Shown here: piece by piece, positions 18,323 through 27,738 of the stretch
How positions within the stretch are numbered: the stretch's first letter is position 1
How the letters are laid out: each line of letters begins with the position of its first letter
Origin: Myxococcota bacterium
Lineage (GTDB): Bacteria; Myxococcota_A; UBA9160; SMWR01
Direction of reading: 5' to 3'
Assembly (NCBI GenBank): GCA_022447545.1
Contig: JAKVBI010000002.1
Location: forward strand, 257,107 to 293,259
Length of the DNA stretch: 36,153 nucleotides
Made by a program: the position numbers and the translations under genes
Notes under the pieces: model-generated
Seen by the model: the letters and a program-made list of their open reading frames with translations, nothing else
What the model was told of the DNA's origin: nothing
Database searches by the model: none

Positions 18323-21247
18323 ATGATCGAAACCACCCGAAAGAGAACCGACCCCCCCCGATGGATCCACTGTTTCCTGTACCTCTTCCTCGGGATTTTC
18401 AGCCTGGCAGTGTCCGGGCCCGCGTTCGCACAGCACCTGGTCAGCGGCTGTCTGAAGTTGGAGGACGGTCGAGGAGGCGATGCCCCGCCAGGGCGTGGGG
18501 GCATCAACGCCGTCGACGAGGTCGAGGTCGAGATCTACTACACCGACCTCTTCGGCAACGAGCACAAAGCCCTCCCGCTGCCCGGTTCCGATCCCATTCA
18601 AACCGGTGAAAACGGCTGCTTCGGCGCCCGGCTCACCCTGGTTCCCGATGTCACCACCGTGCGCCCGGCCTTTGTCCTGAACGAGGAAGATCGAAAGGTG
18701 AGGAAAGCGGCCGCCACCTGGCGCTTGTCACTGCCTTCGGAATTCGACGCCGCCCTCACCGCCGGAGAAGCCGCGGTCTTCGGAACCCCGGGAAGCCCCC
18801 TAGTCGCCGCCGACCACGAGGACAATGGAGCGCTGCAAATGTGGGTCAACGCCGAGGACGTGGTCAATCTCTACGAAGACGCCATTGGTCCCTGGAGCAC
18901 CGCGAGCCTCAGCCGGCCCAAGATCACGGTTCGGTATCCGGCAGCCACTGAGCGTTCCAACGCAAATCCGACCCGGATCGCCATCACAGAAGAGTCCCGT
19001 ACCAAGTGGAGGACATTCCTCCATGAGTTCGGCCACTACTTCTCCATGAACGATGCGTCGTTCATTGAAATTCCTCCCAGCTACTGCCAGGACAAGGCCG
19101 CCACCAGTTGGCCATTCGTTCAATCGCCCTACACGTACGAAGATCCAGGCTCCTGGCCCAGCTGCCCCCATTCACACCGGAGCTATGAACACGAAAAGAA
19201 CGCACTCATCGAGGGCTTCGCCGCGGCCACGGAATTCTTTCTGATCGACGACGACGAGACCTTCGACGCATCGACCTCTACGAGTGCCCGCTACTGTTCG
19301 CGAAGACGCAACCAGCGACTCGAGGACAACAACCGCAATCCGCACTACTACAACTCGGTCAACTTCGACGGAGAGTGGAACGAAGGGAACGTCGCCCAGG
19401 CCATTTGCGATCTGCTCGACAATGACGCCGAGTCGATCACCTATCTCCATCAGTTCGGGGATCCGGGTCACCTCACCTCCATCGCTCTCGGAAGCTTTGT
19501 TCCCAACCCACTCTCAACTGTGGGAATGAACCCCACCCACACCTACGCGGCACAGGGTGACGAGATCTTCCAGATCGAATTCGCTACCGGCAACGTGTCC
19601 CTGCTCTTCGATGCCGGGACGGGGTCGGATGTGGAGCTAGTCACAGCAGATGCCAACCAGGTTTGTGCCAGCGATGGCGACGAAGTGAACTGCTTCTCCC
19701 TGGCCACGGCGGGGCCGGTCACATCCGTCGCACTTCCAAGTAGCATCGCCTCCAATGGAATCCGCGATATCCAGCTATCGGGTGGAGAACTGTTCATCTT
19801 GGCGAGTCACATCTCGTTCTCGACGCCAACCGTGAAGTTGCACCGCTACGACGCATCGGCATCGGTCTGGCACCTGGTGTACTCGGAAAACGTGCTCGGA
19901 GTCACGCCCGCCAACCAGCCTCAGCGCTTCGCCCTGGCGAGTTCCTCGCCGACCGCCAAGCTCTTCCTGGCTCGGGCGAACCGCGTGGAGATGTGTGACG
20001 TCTCGAGCTGTGCCTCGACACGCACCCACTACGTGGGAGATGCCGGGGGAGATGCCGGTTATCGACGCGGAGATGCCTCCACAGCCCTGCTCAATGGGAT
20101 CGGTCAACTCGTTCGCATTCCCGGTGGGACCGTCCTGGCCATCGCCGACTTCTACGGCGTATCGGTGATCCACGATGGGGACACCCGCCTCGAACAGTGG
20201 ATCGGCCGCGGCTTGGACCGTGTCTACGAAAACAACATTTCCCGCCGAGGTCTCGTTCTGGGAAGCGTTTTCAGGGGAGAAATCGAACCCTCCGTGAGAA
20301 CTCTGTACGCCACCAACGGTTCCCGCGAAATCGTGTTGGACAATCAGGGGACCGACTTCAGAGACGATCGGACCCTGAAGCAAGACGAGACTGTGGTCAC
20401 CTCGGTGTTTCCTCTGGAAACGGTAACGCTCCCCCTCACCCGGGGATACCTGATCGATGCCTCGATTACGACGACGGATGAGTTCTTCTGTGCAGAGGAG
20501 AACGTCAGCCTGTCCCCCGAGACGGTATTCACCATGTTCGACGGCAACCCGTTCTACAACAACATCCGAGATGCACTGGCGAGTTATCTACCCTTGACGA
20601 ACGCCCAGGAACTCGCCGTGTCGGAGACCAGCTGGCTGACGTTGCCTCCTCCCGGTAACTGCGAGGCGGAAAACATCCGCCGAGAGCGCTACGACTTCTC
20701 AACCGGAGGTGGCGGTGGTGAGGCCGACAACGACGAGCGCGATGGGTGCGGAGGCTATGTAGAGCCGGACGAGAATGACCTCATTGAGTACGGGTTCTTC
20801 GACGGGGAGCTGTCCGTCACCCACGACGGCGAAGACGAACAGCCATTTGCCATCGACCCCAAGGATCTACCCGTACTCACCGGCGGCGACTGCAGCGGAG
20901 GCGGGGGGGAAGATACCGACGGAGATGGCGTCTGTGATGCCTTCGACAACTGCCTGGTAGTCGCCAACCCCGCCCAGGTCGACACGGATGCCGATGGATT
21001 TGGCAACCGTTGCGATGCCGACTACGACAACAACGGCGCCATCGGGAGTGCGGACTTCATGACCTTCCGGGCCGCCTTCGGATCGAGTGTGGGCAACCCG
21101 CGCTACGACCCGCAGGTCGAAGTGGACGGCAACGGCGTGATCGGAAGTGCCGAGTTCGCCACGTTCCGGTCGCTGTTCATCACCGGCGTGCCCGGACCGT
21201 CCGGGCTCAGCTGCGCGACCCTCCCGCCGTCAGCGCCCTGTCCCTGA
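18323..21247 (+). CDS. Exported HExxH-motif protein with TSP3 and dockerin-like C terminus
   Basis: This is a large secreted or surface protein of 974 residues. A signal peptide is clear: basic start, hydrophobic F-L-Y-L-F-L-G-I-F-S-L-A-V, likely cleavage after A-F-A at 36. A zincin motif H234-E-F-G-H238 lies in F-L-H-E-F-G-H-Y, with E-G-F-A near 297-300 as a possible third ligand. The middle (about 400-720) has repeating beta-strand blades suggestive of a propeller. Low-complexity glycine linkers lead to a thrombospondin type-3 repeat (about 864-897, D-T-D-G-D-G-V-C-D) and a dockerin-like pair of calcium loops (about 897-955). ATG 18323 has AGGAG eight bases upstream. A strong terminator follows. 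Peptidase activity is inferred from the motif only. Confidence 0.8.
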   Translation: MIETTRKRTDPPRWIHCFLYLFLGIFSLAVSGPAFAQHLVSGCLKLEDGRGGDAPPGRGGINAVDEVEVEIYYTDLFGNEHKALPLPGSDPIQTGENGCFGARLTLVPDVTTVRPAFVLNEEDRKVRKAAATWRLSLPSEFDAALTAGEAAVFGTPGSPLVAADHEDNGALQMWVNAEDVVNLYEDAIGPWSTASLSRPKITVRYPAATERSNANPTRIAITEESRTKWRTFLHEFGHYFSMNDASFIEIPPSYCQDKAATSWPFVQSPYTYEDPGSWPSCPHSHRSYEHEKNALIEGFAAATEFFLIDDDETFDASTSTSARYCSRRRNQRLEDNNRNPHYYNSVNFDGEWNEGNVAQAICDLLDNDAESITYLHQFGDPGHLTSIALGSFVPNPLSTVGMNPTHTYAAQGDEIFQIEFATGNVSLLFDAGTGSDVELVTADANQVCASDGDEVNCFSLATAGPVTSVALPSSIASNGIRDIQLSGGELFILASHISFSTPTVKLHRYDASASVWHLVYSENVLGVTPANQPQRFALASSSPTAKLFLARANRVEMCDVSSCASTRTHYVGDAGGDAGYRRGDASTALLNGIGQLVRIPGGTVLAIADFYGVSVIHDGDTRLEQWIGRGLDRVYENNISRRGLVLGSVFRGEIEPSVRTLYATNGSREIVLDNQGTDFRDDRTLKQDETVVTSVFPLETVTLPLTRGYLIDASITTTDEFFCAEENVSLSPETVFTMFDGNPFYNNIRDALASYLPLTNAQELAVSETSWLTLPPPGNCEAENIRRERYDFSTGGGGGEADNDERDGCGGYVEPDENDLIEYGFFDGELSVTHDGEDEQPFAIDPKDLPVLTGGDCSGGGGEDTDGDGVCDAFDNCLVVANPAQVDTDADGFGNRCDADYDNNGAIGSADFMTFRAAFGSSVGNPRYDPQVEVDGNGVIGSAEFATFRSLFITGVPGPSGLSCATLPPSAPCP

Positions 21248-21270
21248 GCCACATAGGCACCGCACAATGG

Positions 21271-21308
21271 GGGCTCCCCGCCAAAAGGCGGGGAGCCCTT
21301 CGGCTTTT
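21271..21308 (+). terminator. Strong intrinsic terminator after the exported-protein gene
   Basis: GGGCTCCCCGCC (21271-21282) pairs perfectly with GGCGGGGAGCCC (21287-21298) around a four-A loop. A moderately T-rich tail (TTCGGCTTTT) follows. It lies 23 bp after the stop of the 974-residue protein gene. The stem is the longest perfect inverted repeat I found in the window. Confidence 0.85.
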
Positions 21309-21434
21309 GGGGTCACGGAGGTGCGTTCCTGCGGCAGGACTCGCGAATCGCCCCTCCTCATTCGACAGCCGCTTGACCCCCACAACCCGCCCATGCAATG
21401 TGATGGATCGAGAATCACACGCGGGAGAAAGCCT

Positions 21435-21989
21435 ATGAGTGAACAAGCAAAACCGCCCATCGAGCTGGGGGAATTCAATCACATCGGCCTGGTGGTTCAG
21501 AACATCGAGGAAACCGTGGACTTCTACAGTTCGGTATTCGGTCTGGGGCCCTTCAGCATCGACACCTACCGCCTCGAGGGCGTGCAATACCGGGGCAAAC
21601 CCGTGGACGCCGTCATGAAGGCGGCCTTCGCATTCAGCGGTGGGGTCATGATCGAGTTGGTGGAGGTCATCGAGGGCGAGACTCCCCATACCGAGTTCTT
21701 CAAAGCCAAGGGCAACGGTGTTCAGCACATCGCCTTCCCGGTGGACGACATGGAGAAGGCATTGGCCCAGCTGGCGGAGCGCGGCATCGTGCCCATCTTC
21801 GAGTACAAGTTCATCGCCCAGGACGCGCCCGTCACCGACCCCGACCCCTCCAAGCGCCGAGACATGCAGGTCTGGGAGGCCTATCTCGACACCGAAGATC
21901 GGCCCGGGGGCACGGTAATCCAGCTGATGGAGGTCTCGGAGATCGGCAGTGACAGCGACGTAACGTTCGTGGCGAACCCCGGCTCCTAG
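21435..21989 (+). CDS. VOC-superfamily (glyoxalase/epimerase-like) protein
   Basis: This 184-residue protein has two beta-alpha-beta-beta-beta modules of the vicinal-oxygen-chelate fold. Likely metal ligands are H16 (F-N-H-I-G-L-V-V), E74 (M-I-E-L-V-E), H98 (V-Q-H-I-A-F-P-V) and E166 (I-Q-L-M-E). The pattern is closest to methylmalonyl-CoA-epimerase-like and lactoylglutathione-lyase-like members, though the insertion around 120-145 is unusual for the epimerase. ATG 21435 has GGGAG eight bases upstream. The next gene, a DMGDH-like flavoprotein, starts 18 bp downstream, so the two are probably one operon. Confidence 0.82.
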   Translation: MSEQAKPPIELGEFNHIGLVVQNIEETVDFYSSVFGLGPFSIDTYRLEGVQYRGKPVDAVMKAAFAFSGGVMIELVEVIEGETPHTEFFKAKGNGVQHIAFPVDDMEKALAQLAERGIVPIFEYKFIAQDAPVTDPDPSKRRDMQVWEAYLDTEDRPGGTVIQLMEVSEIGSDSDVTFVANPGS

Positions 21990-22007
21990 CACAGGGGCAG
22001 CCTCGAC

Positions 22008-24458
22008 ATGAGCACGGCCCTGCCCGATGCGGCTCGTGTGGTCGTGATCGGTGGCGGCATCGTCGGTGCGAGCATCGCCTACCACCTCGTGGGGCGCGGT
22101 GAGCGCGACGTGCTGCTACTCGAACGCGACCGCTTCACCAGTGGCACGACCTGGCATGCCGCGGGTCTGGTCGCGCAGTTGCGCGCCACCGAGGAACTGA
22201 CCCAGCTGTCGCGCTACAGCCTGGACCTCTACCAGCGACTCGAAGCCGAGACGGGCCAGAGCACCGGTTTCCAACAGCCCGGTGCCATCAGCCTGGCAAC
22301 GACCCCCGAGCGCGCCACGGAACTGGCGCGCACGGCCTCCATGGCCAGGCACCTGGGCGTCGAGGCCCAGGAGATCTCGCCCACAGAGGTGGCGGCCCAC
22401 TGGCCGGAGATCGAGACACGCGATGTGGTGAGCGCCGTGCACCTGCCCCACGACGCCATGGTGAGCCCCGTGGACACCACGCAGGCCCTGCTGGCCGGTG
22501 CGCGCACCGGCGGTGCCCGCCTCGAGCAACGCTGCCCTGTCACGGAACTGGTGGTGGAGCGCGGTCGCATCGCCGGAGTGATGACCGAACAGGGCGTCGT
22601 CCGGGCCGAGGTCGTGGTACTGGCGGCGGGGATCTGGTCGCGGCAGTTCGCGTCGCGCTACGGGGTAACGATCCCGCTCCACGCCGCCGAGCACTACTAC
22701 GCCATCACCCAACCCGTTGAGTCGATGCCGCCCAGTCTCCCCATCCTGCGGGACCCGGACCACTGCGCCTACTTCAAACCCGATGCCGGCAAGCTGTTGA
22801 TCGGACTGTTCGAGCCCATCGCACGTCCGTGGCCCGAAGGTCTGGTGCCCGATGCATCCTTCATCGAAATCGAACCCAACCTCGACCACGTACTGCCTCT
22901 GCTCGACGACGCCTTCGCGCGCATGCCCGGTCTGCGCGACATCCCTTTTCGGCAGATCTTCTGCGGACCCGAGAGCTTCACCCCCGACGATCGCTTCCTG
23001 CTCGGTGAAGCGCCGACCCTGCCGGGCCTGTGGGTGGCGGCGGGCTTCAACTCCATCGGCATCCAGGCCGCGGGGGGCGTGGGTTGGGTGCTGGCCGAGT
23101 GGATCCTTGACGGCAGGCCCCCCATGGACCTCTGGTCTGTGGACATCGGACGCTTCGAACCCTTCGCGGGCGAGACCGCCTACCTGCGCGCCCGCACCGT
23201 GGAGAGCCTGGGACTCCTCTACCAGATGCACTGGCCCACCCGACAACCCGAAACCGCCCGCAACATCCGTTGCTCGCCCCTCCACGAACGCTCGAAGAAC
23301 CTGGGCGCCTGCTTTGGTGAGCTTTCGGGCTGGGAGCGTCCACTGTGGTTCAGCGAACTCGGGGACCCCCCCGTCGAGCAGCACCGCTTCGGCCGCTCCA
23401 ACGCCTTCGAACACATCGCCGCAGAACATCGCGCCACCCGCGAACGCGTAGGCCTCTACGATCAGACCTCCTACGCGAAGTTCGTCGTGGAGGGTGCCGA
23501 TGCCCTTTCCGTACTGCAGCAACTGAGCGCCAACGAGATCGACGTCGAGATCGGAAAAGTCGTCTACACCCAGTGGCTCAACAATCGGGGAGGCATCGAG
23601 GCCGATCTGACCGTGACCCGTATCGGGACCGACCGTTTCTGGGTGGTCACGGCACCCGCCACACGCGCCCGCGACCGTCACCTGCTCGAACGCGCCATCT
23701 CCGGCACCCGGGCGGTGTGCCGCGATATCACCGAGCACGGGTCCACCCTGGGCGTGATGGGGCCGCACTCGCGTGAACTGCTCCAACGCCTCAGCGACGC
23801 CTCACTTTCCAACCTGGACTTCCCCTTCGGCACGAGCCGCGAGATCGAGGTGGCCAGCGTGGCGGTGCGCGCCCTGCGCATCACCTATGTGGGCGAGCTT
23901 GGCTGGGAACTCTACGTGCCCACCGAGCGCGCCCTCGAACTCTACGACGCACTTCTGCACGAGGGACCGAACCACGGCCTGAGGCCGTGCGGCTTCCGCG
24001 CCATGCTGTCGTGCCGCATCGAGAAGGGCTACCGCCATTGGGGCCACGATGTCGGTCCCGGGGACACTCCCCTCGAAGCCGGCCTCGGCTTCGCGGTGGC
24101 CTGGCAAAAAACGGGGGGCTTCGTCGGACGCGAGGCCCTTCTGAAACAGCGCGAAACGACCCTCGCCCGCCGGCTGCTGCACTTCCGCATCGACGACCCC
24201 GACGCCATGCTCCACCACGACGAGCCCATCTGGCGCAACGACGAGCGCATGGGCCTCATCACCTCGGGCACCTGGGGACACACTCTCGACGCCGCCGTGG
24301 GACTCGGCTGGGCCGAGGGACGGGGCGCGAAGATCGACGCCGCCTGGGTGGACCGGGGCCGGTGGGAGATCGAGATCGCGGGCCGCCGCTTTCCCGCCCG
24401 GGCCTCGTTGCGCAGCTTCTACGATCCCCGCTCCCGCCGCGTGCGCGAGGCCCCCTAG
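22008..24458 (+). CDS. FAD-dependent oxidoreductase with GcvT domain (dimethylglycine/sarcosine dehydrogenase-like)
   Basis: This 816-residue two-part enzyme has an N-terminal DAO-type flavoprotein (about 1-430) and a C-terminal aminomethyltransferase/GcvT domain (about 440-815). The FAD motif is G-G-G-I-V-G (15-20). H50 in S-G-T-T-W-H-A-A-G-L matches the histidine that carries covalent FAD in mammalian DMGDH and sarcosine dehydrogenase. Such enzymes oxidise N-methyl groups and pass the one-carbon unit to tetrahydrofolate. The GcvT part shows typical G-L-Y-D-Q-T-S and G-E-L-G-W-E-L-Y segments. It is preceded by the VOC gene (18 bp). Its stop overlaps that of the convergent symporter gene by four bases (CTAG). 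The exact N-methyl substrate is unknown. Confidence 0.9.
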   Translation: MSTALPDAARVVVIGGGIVGASIAYHLVGRGERDVLLLERDRFTSGTTWHAAGLVAQLRATEELTQLSRYSLDLYQRLEAETGQSTGFQQPGAISLATTPERATELARTASMARHLGVEAQEISPTEVAAHWPEIETRDVVSAVHLPHDAMVSPVDTTQALLAGARTGGARLEQRCPVTELVVERGRIAGVMTEQGVVRAEVVVLAAGIWSRQFASRYGVTIPLHAAEHYYAITQPVESMPPSLPILRDPDHCAYFKPDAGKLLIGLFEPIARPWPEGLVPDASFIEIEPNLDHVLPLLDDAFARMPGLRDIPFRQIFCGPESFTPDDRFLLGEAPTLPGLWVAAGFNSIGIQAAGGVGWVLAEWILDGRPPMDLWSVDIGRFEPFAGETAYLRARTVESLGLLYQMHWPTRQPETARNIRCSPLHERSKNLGACFGELSGWERPLWFSELGDPPVEQHRFGRSNAFEHIAAEHRATRERVGLYDQTSYAKFVVEGADALSVLQQLSANEIDVEIGKVVYTQWLNNRGGIEADLTVTRIGTDRFWVVTAPATRARDRHLLERAISGTRAVCRDITEHGSTLGVMGPHSRELLQRLSDASLSNLDFPFGTSREIEVASVAVRALRITYVGELGWELYVPTERALELYDALLHEGPNHGLRPCGFRAMLSCRIEKGYRHWGHDVGPGDTPLEAGLGFAVAWQKTGGFVGREALLKQRETTLARRLLHFRIDDPDAMLHHDEPIWRNDERMGLITSGTWGHTLDAAVGLGWAEGRGAKIDAAWVDRGRWEIEIAGRRFPARASLRSFYDPRSRRVREAP

Positions 24459-25894
24459 GCGTCGCGACGCGCTCGCACCCGTGCCCAGTAGGCGTCGAGG
24501 TCCGTGCGCAGGGAGGGAGCCAGGAAGTACAGGCCAATCAGGTTCGCGAACGCCATGGCAAAGATCATGGCGTCCGAGAAGTCGAGAATGGCCGAGAGCG
24601 TGGTCGCGCAGCCCACCATGGCGCAGAAGCAGTAGAAAAGGTTGAAGCCAATGCGAACGCCGCGGCTCGGCCCCAGCAGGTAGATGCAACCCGCGAGCCC
24701 GTAGTAGGACCACGAGATCAGCGTCGAGTAGGCGAACAACAGCACCACCACCGACAGCACCGGAGGGAACCACGAGACCACTCGCTCAAAGGCCTGGGAG
24801 GTGAGTTCGACACCACTGACCGCGCCCGTGCCCAGTTCCGAGGGCTCGAGCCCGGTGGTGATCACCAGGGCCGTAATGGAGCACACCACCACGGTATCGA
24901 GAAAGGGCTCGAGCATGGCCACGAAGCCCTGGGTCAGGGGTTCGCGGGTGCGGGCTGCCGCGTGGGCGATGGACGACGAACCGATGCCGGCCTCGTTGGA
25001 GAAGGCCGCGCGCCGAAAGCCGAGCACCACGACCCCAAGCACGCCTCCCACAGCGCCCTCGGGGGTAAAGGCCTGAGTCACGATACGCAGCAGCGCGTCG
25101 GGCAGACGGTCGTAGTGGTAGGCGATCACGAACAGCCCGGTGGAGATGTAGAGCCCGGCCATCACGGGCACGATGGCCTGGGTGACCCGCGCGATCACGC
25201 GGATGCCACCCAGGATCACGGCGGCAACACTCAGGGCGAGTACCGTCCCGAACAACCAGCCGCGCTCGGCGACGAAGCTGGCCGGGCCTCCCGTGACCTC
25301 CACCAATTGCGCGAAAGCCTGGTTGGACTGGAACATGCCTACCCCCACGCTTCCGAGCAGCACACAGATCGCGTAGTAGAGCGCGAGCCCGCGCCCCAGG
25401 CGCGGCCAGCCGCGCTCGGCAAGCCCAGCATCCAGAAAGAACATGGGGCCGCCGGAGACACTGCCGTCGGGGTTCTCGCGGCGGTACTTCACCCCCAGCG
25501 TGCACTCGGCAAACTTCGACGCCATGCCGAGAAAGCCCGCCACCACCAGCCAGAACGCCGCGCCGGCGCCCCCGATGGAAACCGCCACGGCCACGTGGGC
25601 GATGTTCCCCACCCCAATGGTGCCCGAAACGGCGGTGGTCAGCGCCTGGAAGTGCGAGACCTCGCCCGGTTCGCCGCCCTCATCCTCGCGGCCCGCAACG
25701 ATCCGCAGCGCGTGGCCGAAGCCGCGTAGGTTGATACCGCGCAGGTACACGGTGAAGAAGGCAGCCCCGACGATGAGCCACACCACGATCAACGGAATCT
25801 CGACTCCACCCACGGGCACGGAGTAGAAGACGAGCTTCGAGAAGAAGCTCGCAATGGGCCGAAAGGCCTGGTCGATGGTCTGATCGATGCTCAG
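24455..25894 (-). CDS. Sodium:alanine symporter (AGCS) family transporter, probable CTG start
   Basis: This polytopic inner-membrane Na+/amino-acid symporter of the AGCS family would have 479 residues from CTG 25894. The AGCS-type segment T-I-G-V-G-N-I-A-H-V-A-V-A follows an E-V-S-H-F-Q-A-L-T-T-A-V-S-G block that is characteristic of the family. About ten hydrophobic segments are visible. The first canonical in-frame start is GTG 25819, but the 25 codons before it (S-I-D-Q-T-I-D-Q-A-F-R-P-I-A-S-F-F-S-K-L) look like the conserved family N terminus. The only candidate start there is CTG, eight bases after a perfect GGAGG (25903-25907). It is convergent with the DMGDH-like gene (4-bp overlap), fitting uptake of a small amino acid. 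Divergent from the sulfatase. Confidence 0.85.
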   Translation of the reverse strand: MSIDQTIDQAFRPIASFFSKLVFYSVPVGGVEIPLIVVWLIVGAAFFTVYLRGINLRGFGHALRIVAGREDEGGEPGEVSHFQALTTAVSGTIGVGNIAHVAVAVSIGGAGAAFWLVVAGFLGMASKFAECTLGVKYRRENPDGSVSGGPMFFLDAGLAERGWPRLGRGLALYYAICVLLGSVGVGMFQSNQAFAQLVEVTGGPASFVAERGWLFGTVLALSVAAVILGGIRVIARVTQAIVPVMAGLYISTGLFVIAYHYDRLPDALLRIVTQAFTPEGAVGGVLGVVVLGFRRAAFSNEAGIGSSSIAHAAARTREPLTQGFVAMLEPFLDTVVVCSITALVITTGLEPSELGTGAVSGVELTSQAFERVVSWFPPVLSVVVLLFAYSTLISWSYYGLAGCIYLLGPSRGVRIGFNLFYCFCAMVGCATTLSAILDFSDAMIFAMAFANLIGLYFLAPSLRTDLDAYWARVRARRDA

Positions 25895-26043
25895 GGCGAG
25901 GGCCTCCGTGGGCTCACAGCCGGAATTGACGCCGCGAAGGTAGTGCCCACAGCACCCACCCGCCCGAAGGGGCCTCGCTGCCCCCGCACCTGGCCTCGCG
26001 CGGAGCCAAGAGCCCGGTGCCAGGCTGGGGAATCAACTCGCGT

Positions 26044-27738
26044 ATGATGCTCGAAATGCGATCTCTCGCCTTTCTCTGCGTCGTTCTCGTGCTCGCCTGT
26101 GCATCCTCACCCCCGACTCGAGTCGAGCCTACCCGTCCCAACCTGTTGGTGATCATCGCCGACGACCTCGGCTACGCGGACCTGGGTTCGTACGGAAGTG
26201 AGATCCCAACCCCCCACATCGATCGCCTGGCGCGAGACGGTGTCCAACTCACCAACTTCCACGTGGCTGCCACGTGCTCGCCCACTCGTGCCATGTTGAT
26301 CACCGGTGTCGACAACCACCGCAACGGCCTTGGCAGCATGCACCGCTTCATGACCGAAGAGCAGCGCGGTCAACCCGGCTACGAGGGTCACCTCAATCAA
26401 CGCGTGGCCACCCTCGGCGAGATCCTGGGTGCCGAGGGCTATGACACCTTCTTCTCGGGGAAGTGGCACCTGGGCACCCAACCCGAAAGCTTCCCCTCCG
26501 CGCGCGGCTTCGATCGTAGCTACGCACTGCTGGTGGGCTCCGGCGACAACTGGAGCGACGCAGGCCCCGCCCCCATCGAACCCAAGGGGCTCTTCACCGA
26601 GGATGGCCAACGGGTGGAGCGCCCGGCCGGCCCCTTTTCGACGGAGCTGTTTACCGACAAATTGCTGGGGTACCTCCGCGAGGCCCGCACTCCCGGCAAG
26701 CCCTTCGTCGGTTTGCTCTCCTTCCAGGCCGTGCACTGGCCCCATCAGGCACCGGCCGCCGACGTCTCTCGCCACATCGAGGAATATCACGCGGGCTGGG
26801 ATGATCTGCGCGAGGCACGGGTGAAGCGCATGCGCGATCTGGGCCTGGTGGCCGAGGATGCACCCTACCAGCCACGCGCCGAGGGCATCCCGGCCTGGGA
26901 CAGCCTGTCCGACGACGAACAGCGCTGGGAGGCCCACCGCATGGCCGCCTACGCTGGAATGACGGAGAACATGGACCACCACATAGGCCGACTCCTCCAG
27001 TACCTGGAGGACACGGGCGAACTCGACGACACCCTCATCGTCTTCGTCTCGGACAACGGCCCCGACCCCTCGGAACCCGACCAGGAACCCCGCGCCAAAG
27101 CCTGGTACGCGACCTTCTACCCAAACCAGACCCTGGAGAACACCGGGGGCCCGGGCAGCTTCCCCAGCTACGGCCCGCAGTGGGCGCAACTCGGCAGCGG
27201 CAACCTGCGCGGCTTCAAGGGCGGAGCCTTCGAGGGCGGCCTGCGCGTGCCATTCCTGGCGCATTGGCCAGCGGGCCTGCCTCCGGGGCAGCGCAGTGAC
27301 GCCTTCGCCTACGTGACGGACATCGTTCCCACGCTGTTGGACGCAGCAGGGGTCCAGCACCCCGCTCCCCACTTCGAGGGGCACCCGGTCCACGCCCCGG
27401 ACGGCCGAAGTCTGTTGCCCCTGCTGATGGGGCAGAGCCAGGTCGCCCACCCGCCGGAAGAGGCCATCGGCTACGAGCTGATGAAAAACCGCGCCCTGTT
27501 CCAAGACGGCTACAAGCTCGTGCGCGTAGGGCCCCCGGCGGGCGACGGCTCCTGGAAACTTTTCCAACTCGATCGCGACCCCTTCGAACTCAATGACCTG
27601 GCGAAGGTCGAGCCCGAACGCGTGGCCCGCATGCGGGCGCGCTACGACGCCTACGCGACGGAAATGGGTGTGATCGACATGCCCGACGACTACGACGTCT
27701 TCCGTGCCCTGACCACGGAGGCGCCCGATGCCCAGTGA
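26044..27738 (+). CDS. Lipoprotein sulfatase (formylglycine-type, arylsulfatase-like)
   Basis: This is a type I sulfatase that hydrolyses sulfate esters, probably in the periplasm while lipid-anchored. The N terminus has a lipobox V-L-A-C19. The catalytic signature C78-S-P-T-R82-A-M-L-I-T-G is present, with C78 the residue converted to formylglycine. Metal-binding D40-D41 lie in I-I-A-D-D-L-G-Y, and the later F-V-S-D-N-G-P-D supplies further ligands. The product is 564 residues from ATG 26044; nearby in-frame starts at 26017 (GTG), 26047 and 26056 are possible because no strong ribosome site decides. An anaerobic- or FGE-type maturase must be elsewhere. The stop overlaps the nitroreductase start by 11 bases. 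Confidence 0.9.
   Translation: MMLEMRSLAFLCVVLVLACASSPPTRVEPTRPNLLVIIADDLGYADLGSYGSEIPTPHIDRLARDGVQLTNFHVAATCSPTRAMLITGVDNHRNGLGSMHRFMTEEQRGQPGYEGHLNQRVATLGEILGAEGYDTFFSGKWHLGTQPESFPSARGFDRSYALLVGSGDNWSDAGPAPIEPKGLFTEDGQRVERPAGPFSTELFTDKLLGYLREARTPGKPFVGLLSFQAVHWPHQAPAADVSRHIEEYHAGWDDLREARVKRMRDLGLVAEDAPYQPRAEGIPAWDSLSDDEQRWEAHRMAAYAGMTENMDHHIGRLLQYLEDTGELDDTLIVFVSDNGPDPSEPDQEPRAKAWYATFYPNQTLENTGGPGSFPSYGPQWAQLGSGNLRGFKGGAFEGGLRVPFLAHWPAGLPPGQRSDAFAYVTDIVPTLLDAAGVQHPAPHFEGHPVHAPDGRSLLPLLMGQSQVAHPPEEAIGYELMKNRALFQDGYKLVRVGPPAGDGSWKLFQLDRDPFELNDLAKVEPERVARMRARYDAYATEMGVIDMPDDYDVFRALTTEAPDAQ

Noticed and set aside
22116-23786. Long open frame (556 codons) on the minus strand
   Set aside because: Antisense to the flavoprotein/GcvT gene; composition is typical of a GC-rich shadow frame.
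23987-25729. Long plus-strand open frame (580 codons)
   Set aside because: It runs out of frame through the end of the flavoprotein gene and antisense to the symporter. Arg/His/Gln-rich low-complexity translation shows it is a shadow.
26107-27567. Long minus-strand open frame opposite the sulfatase
   Set aside because: The sulfatase strand has the full catalytic signature; the antisense frame has no motif.
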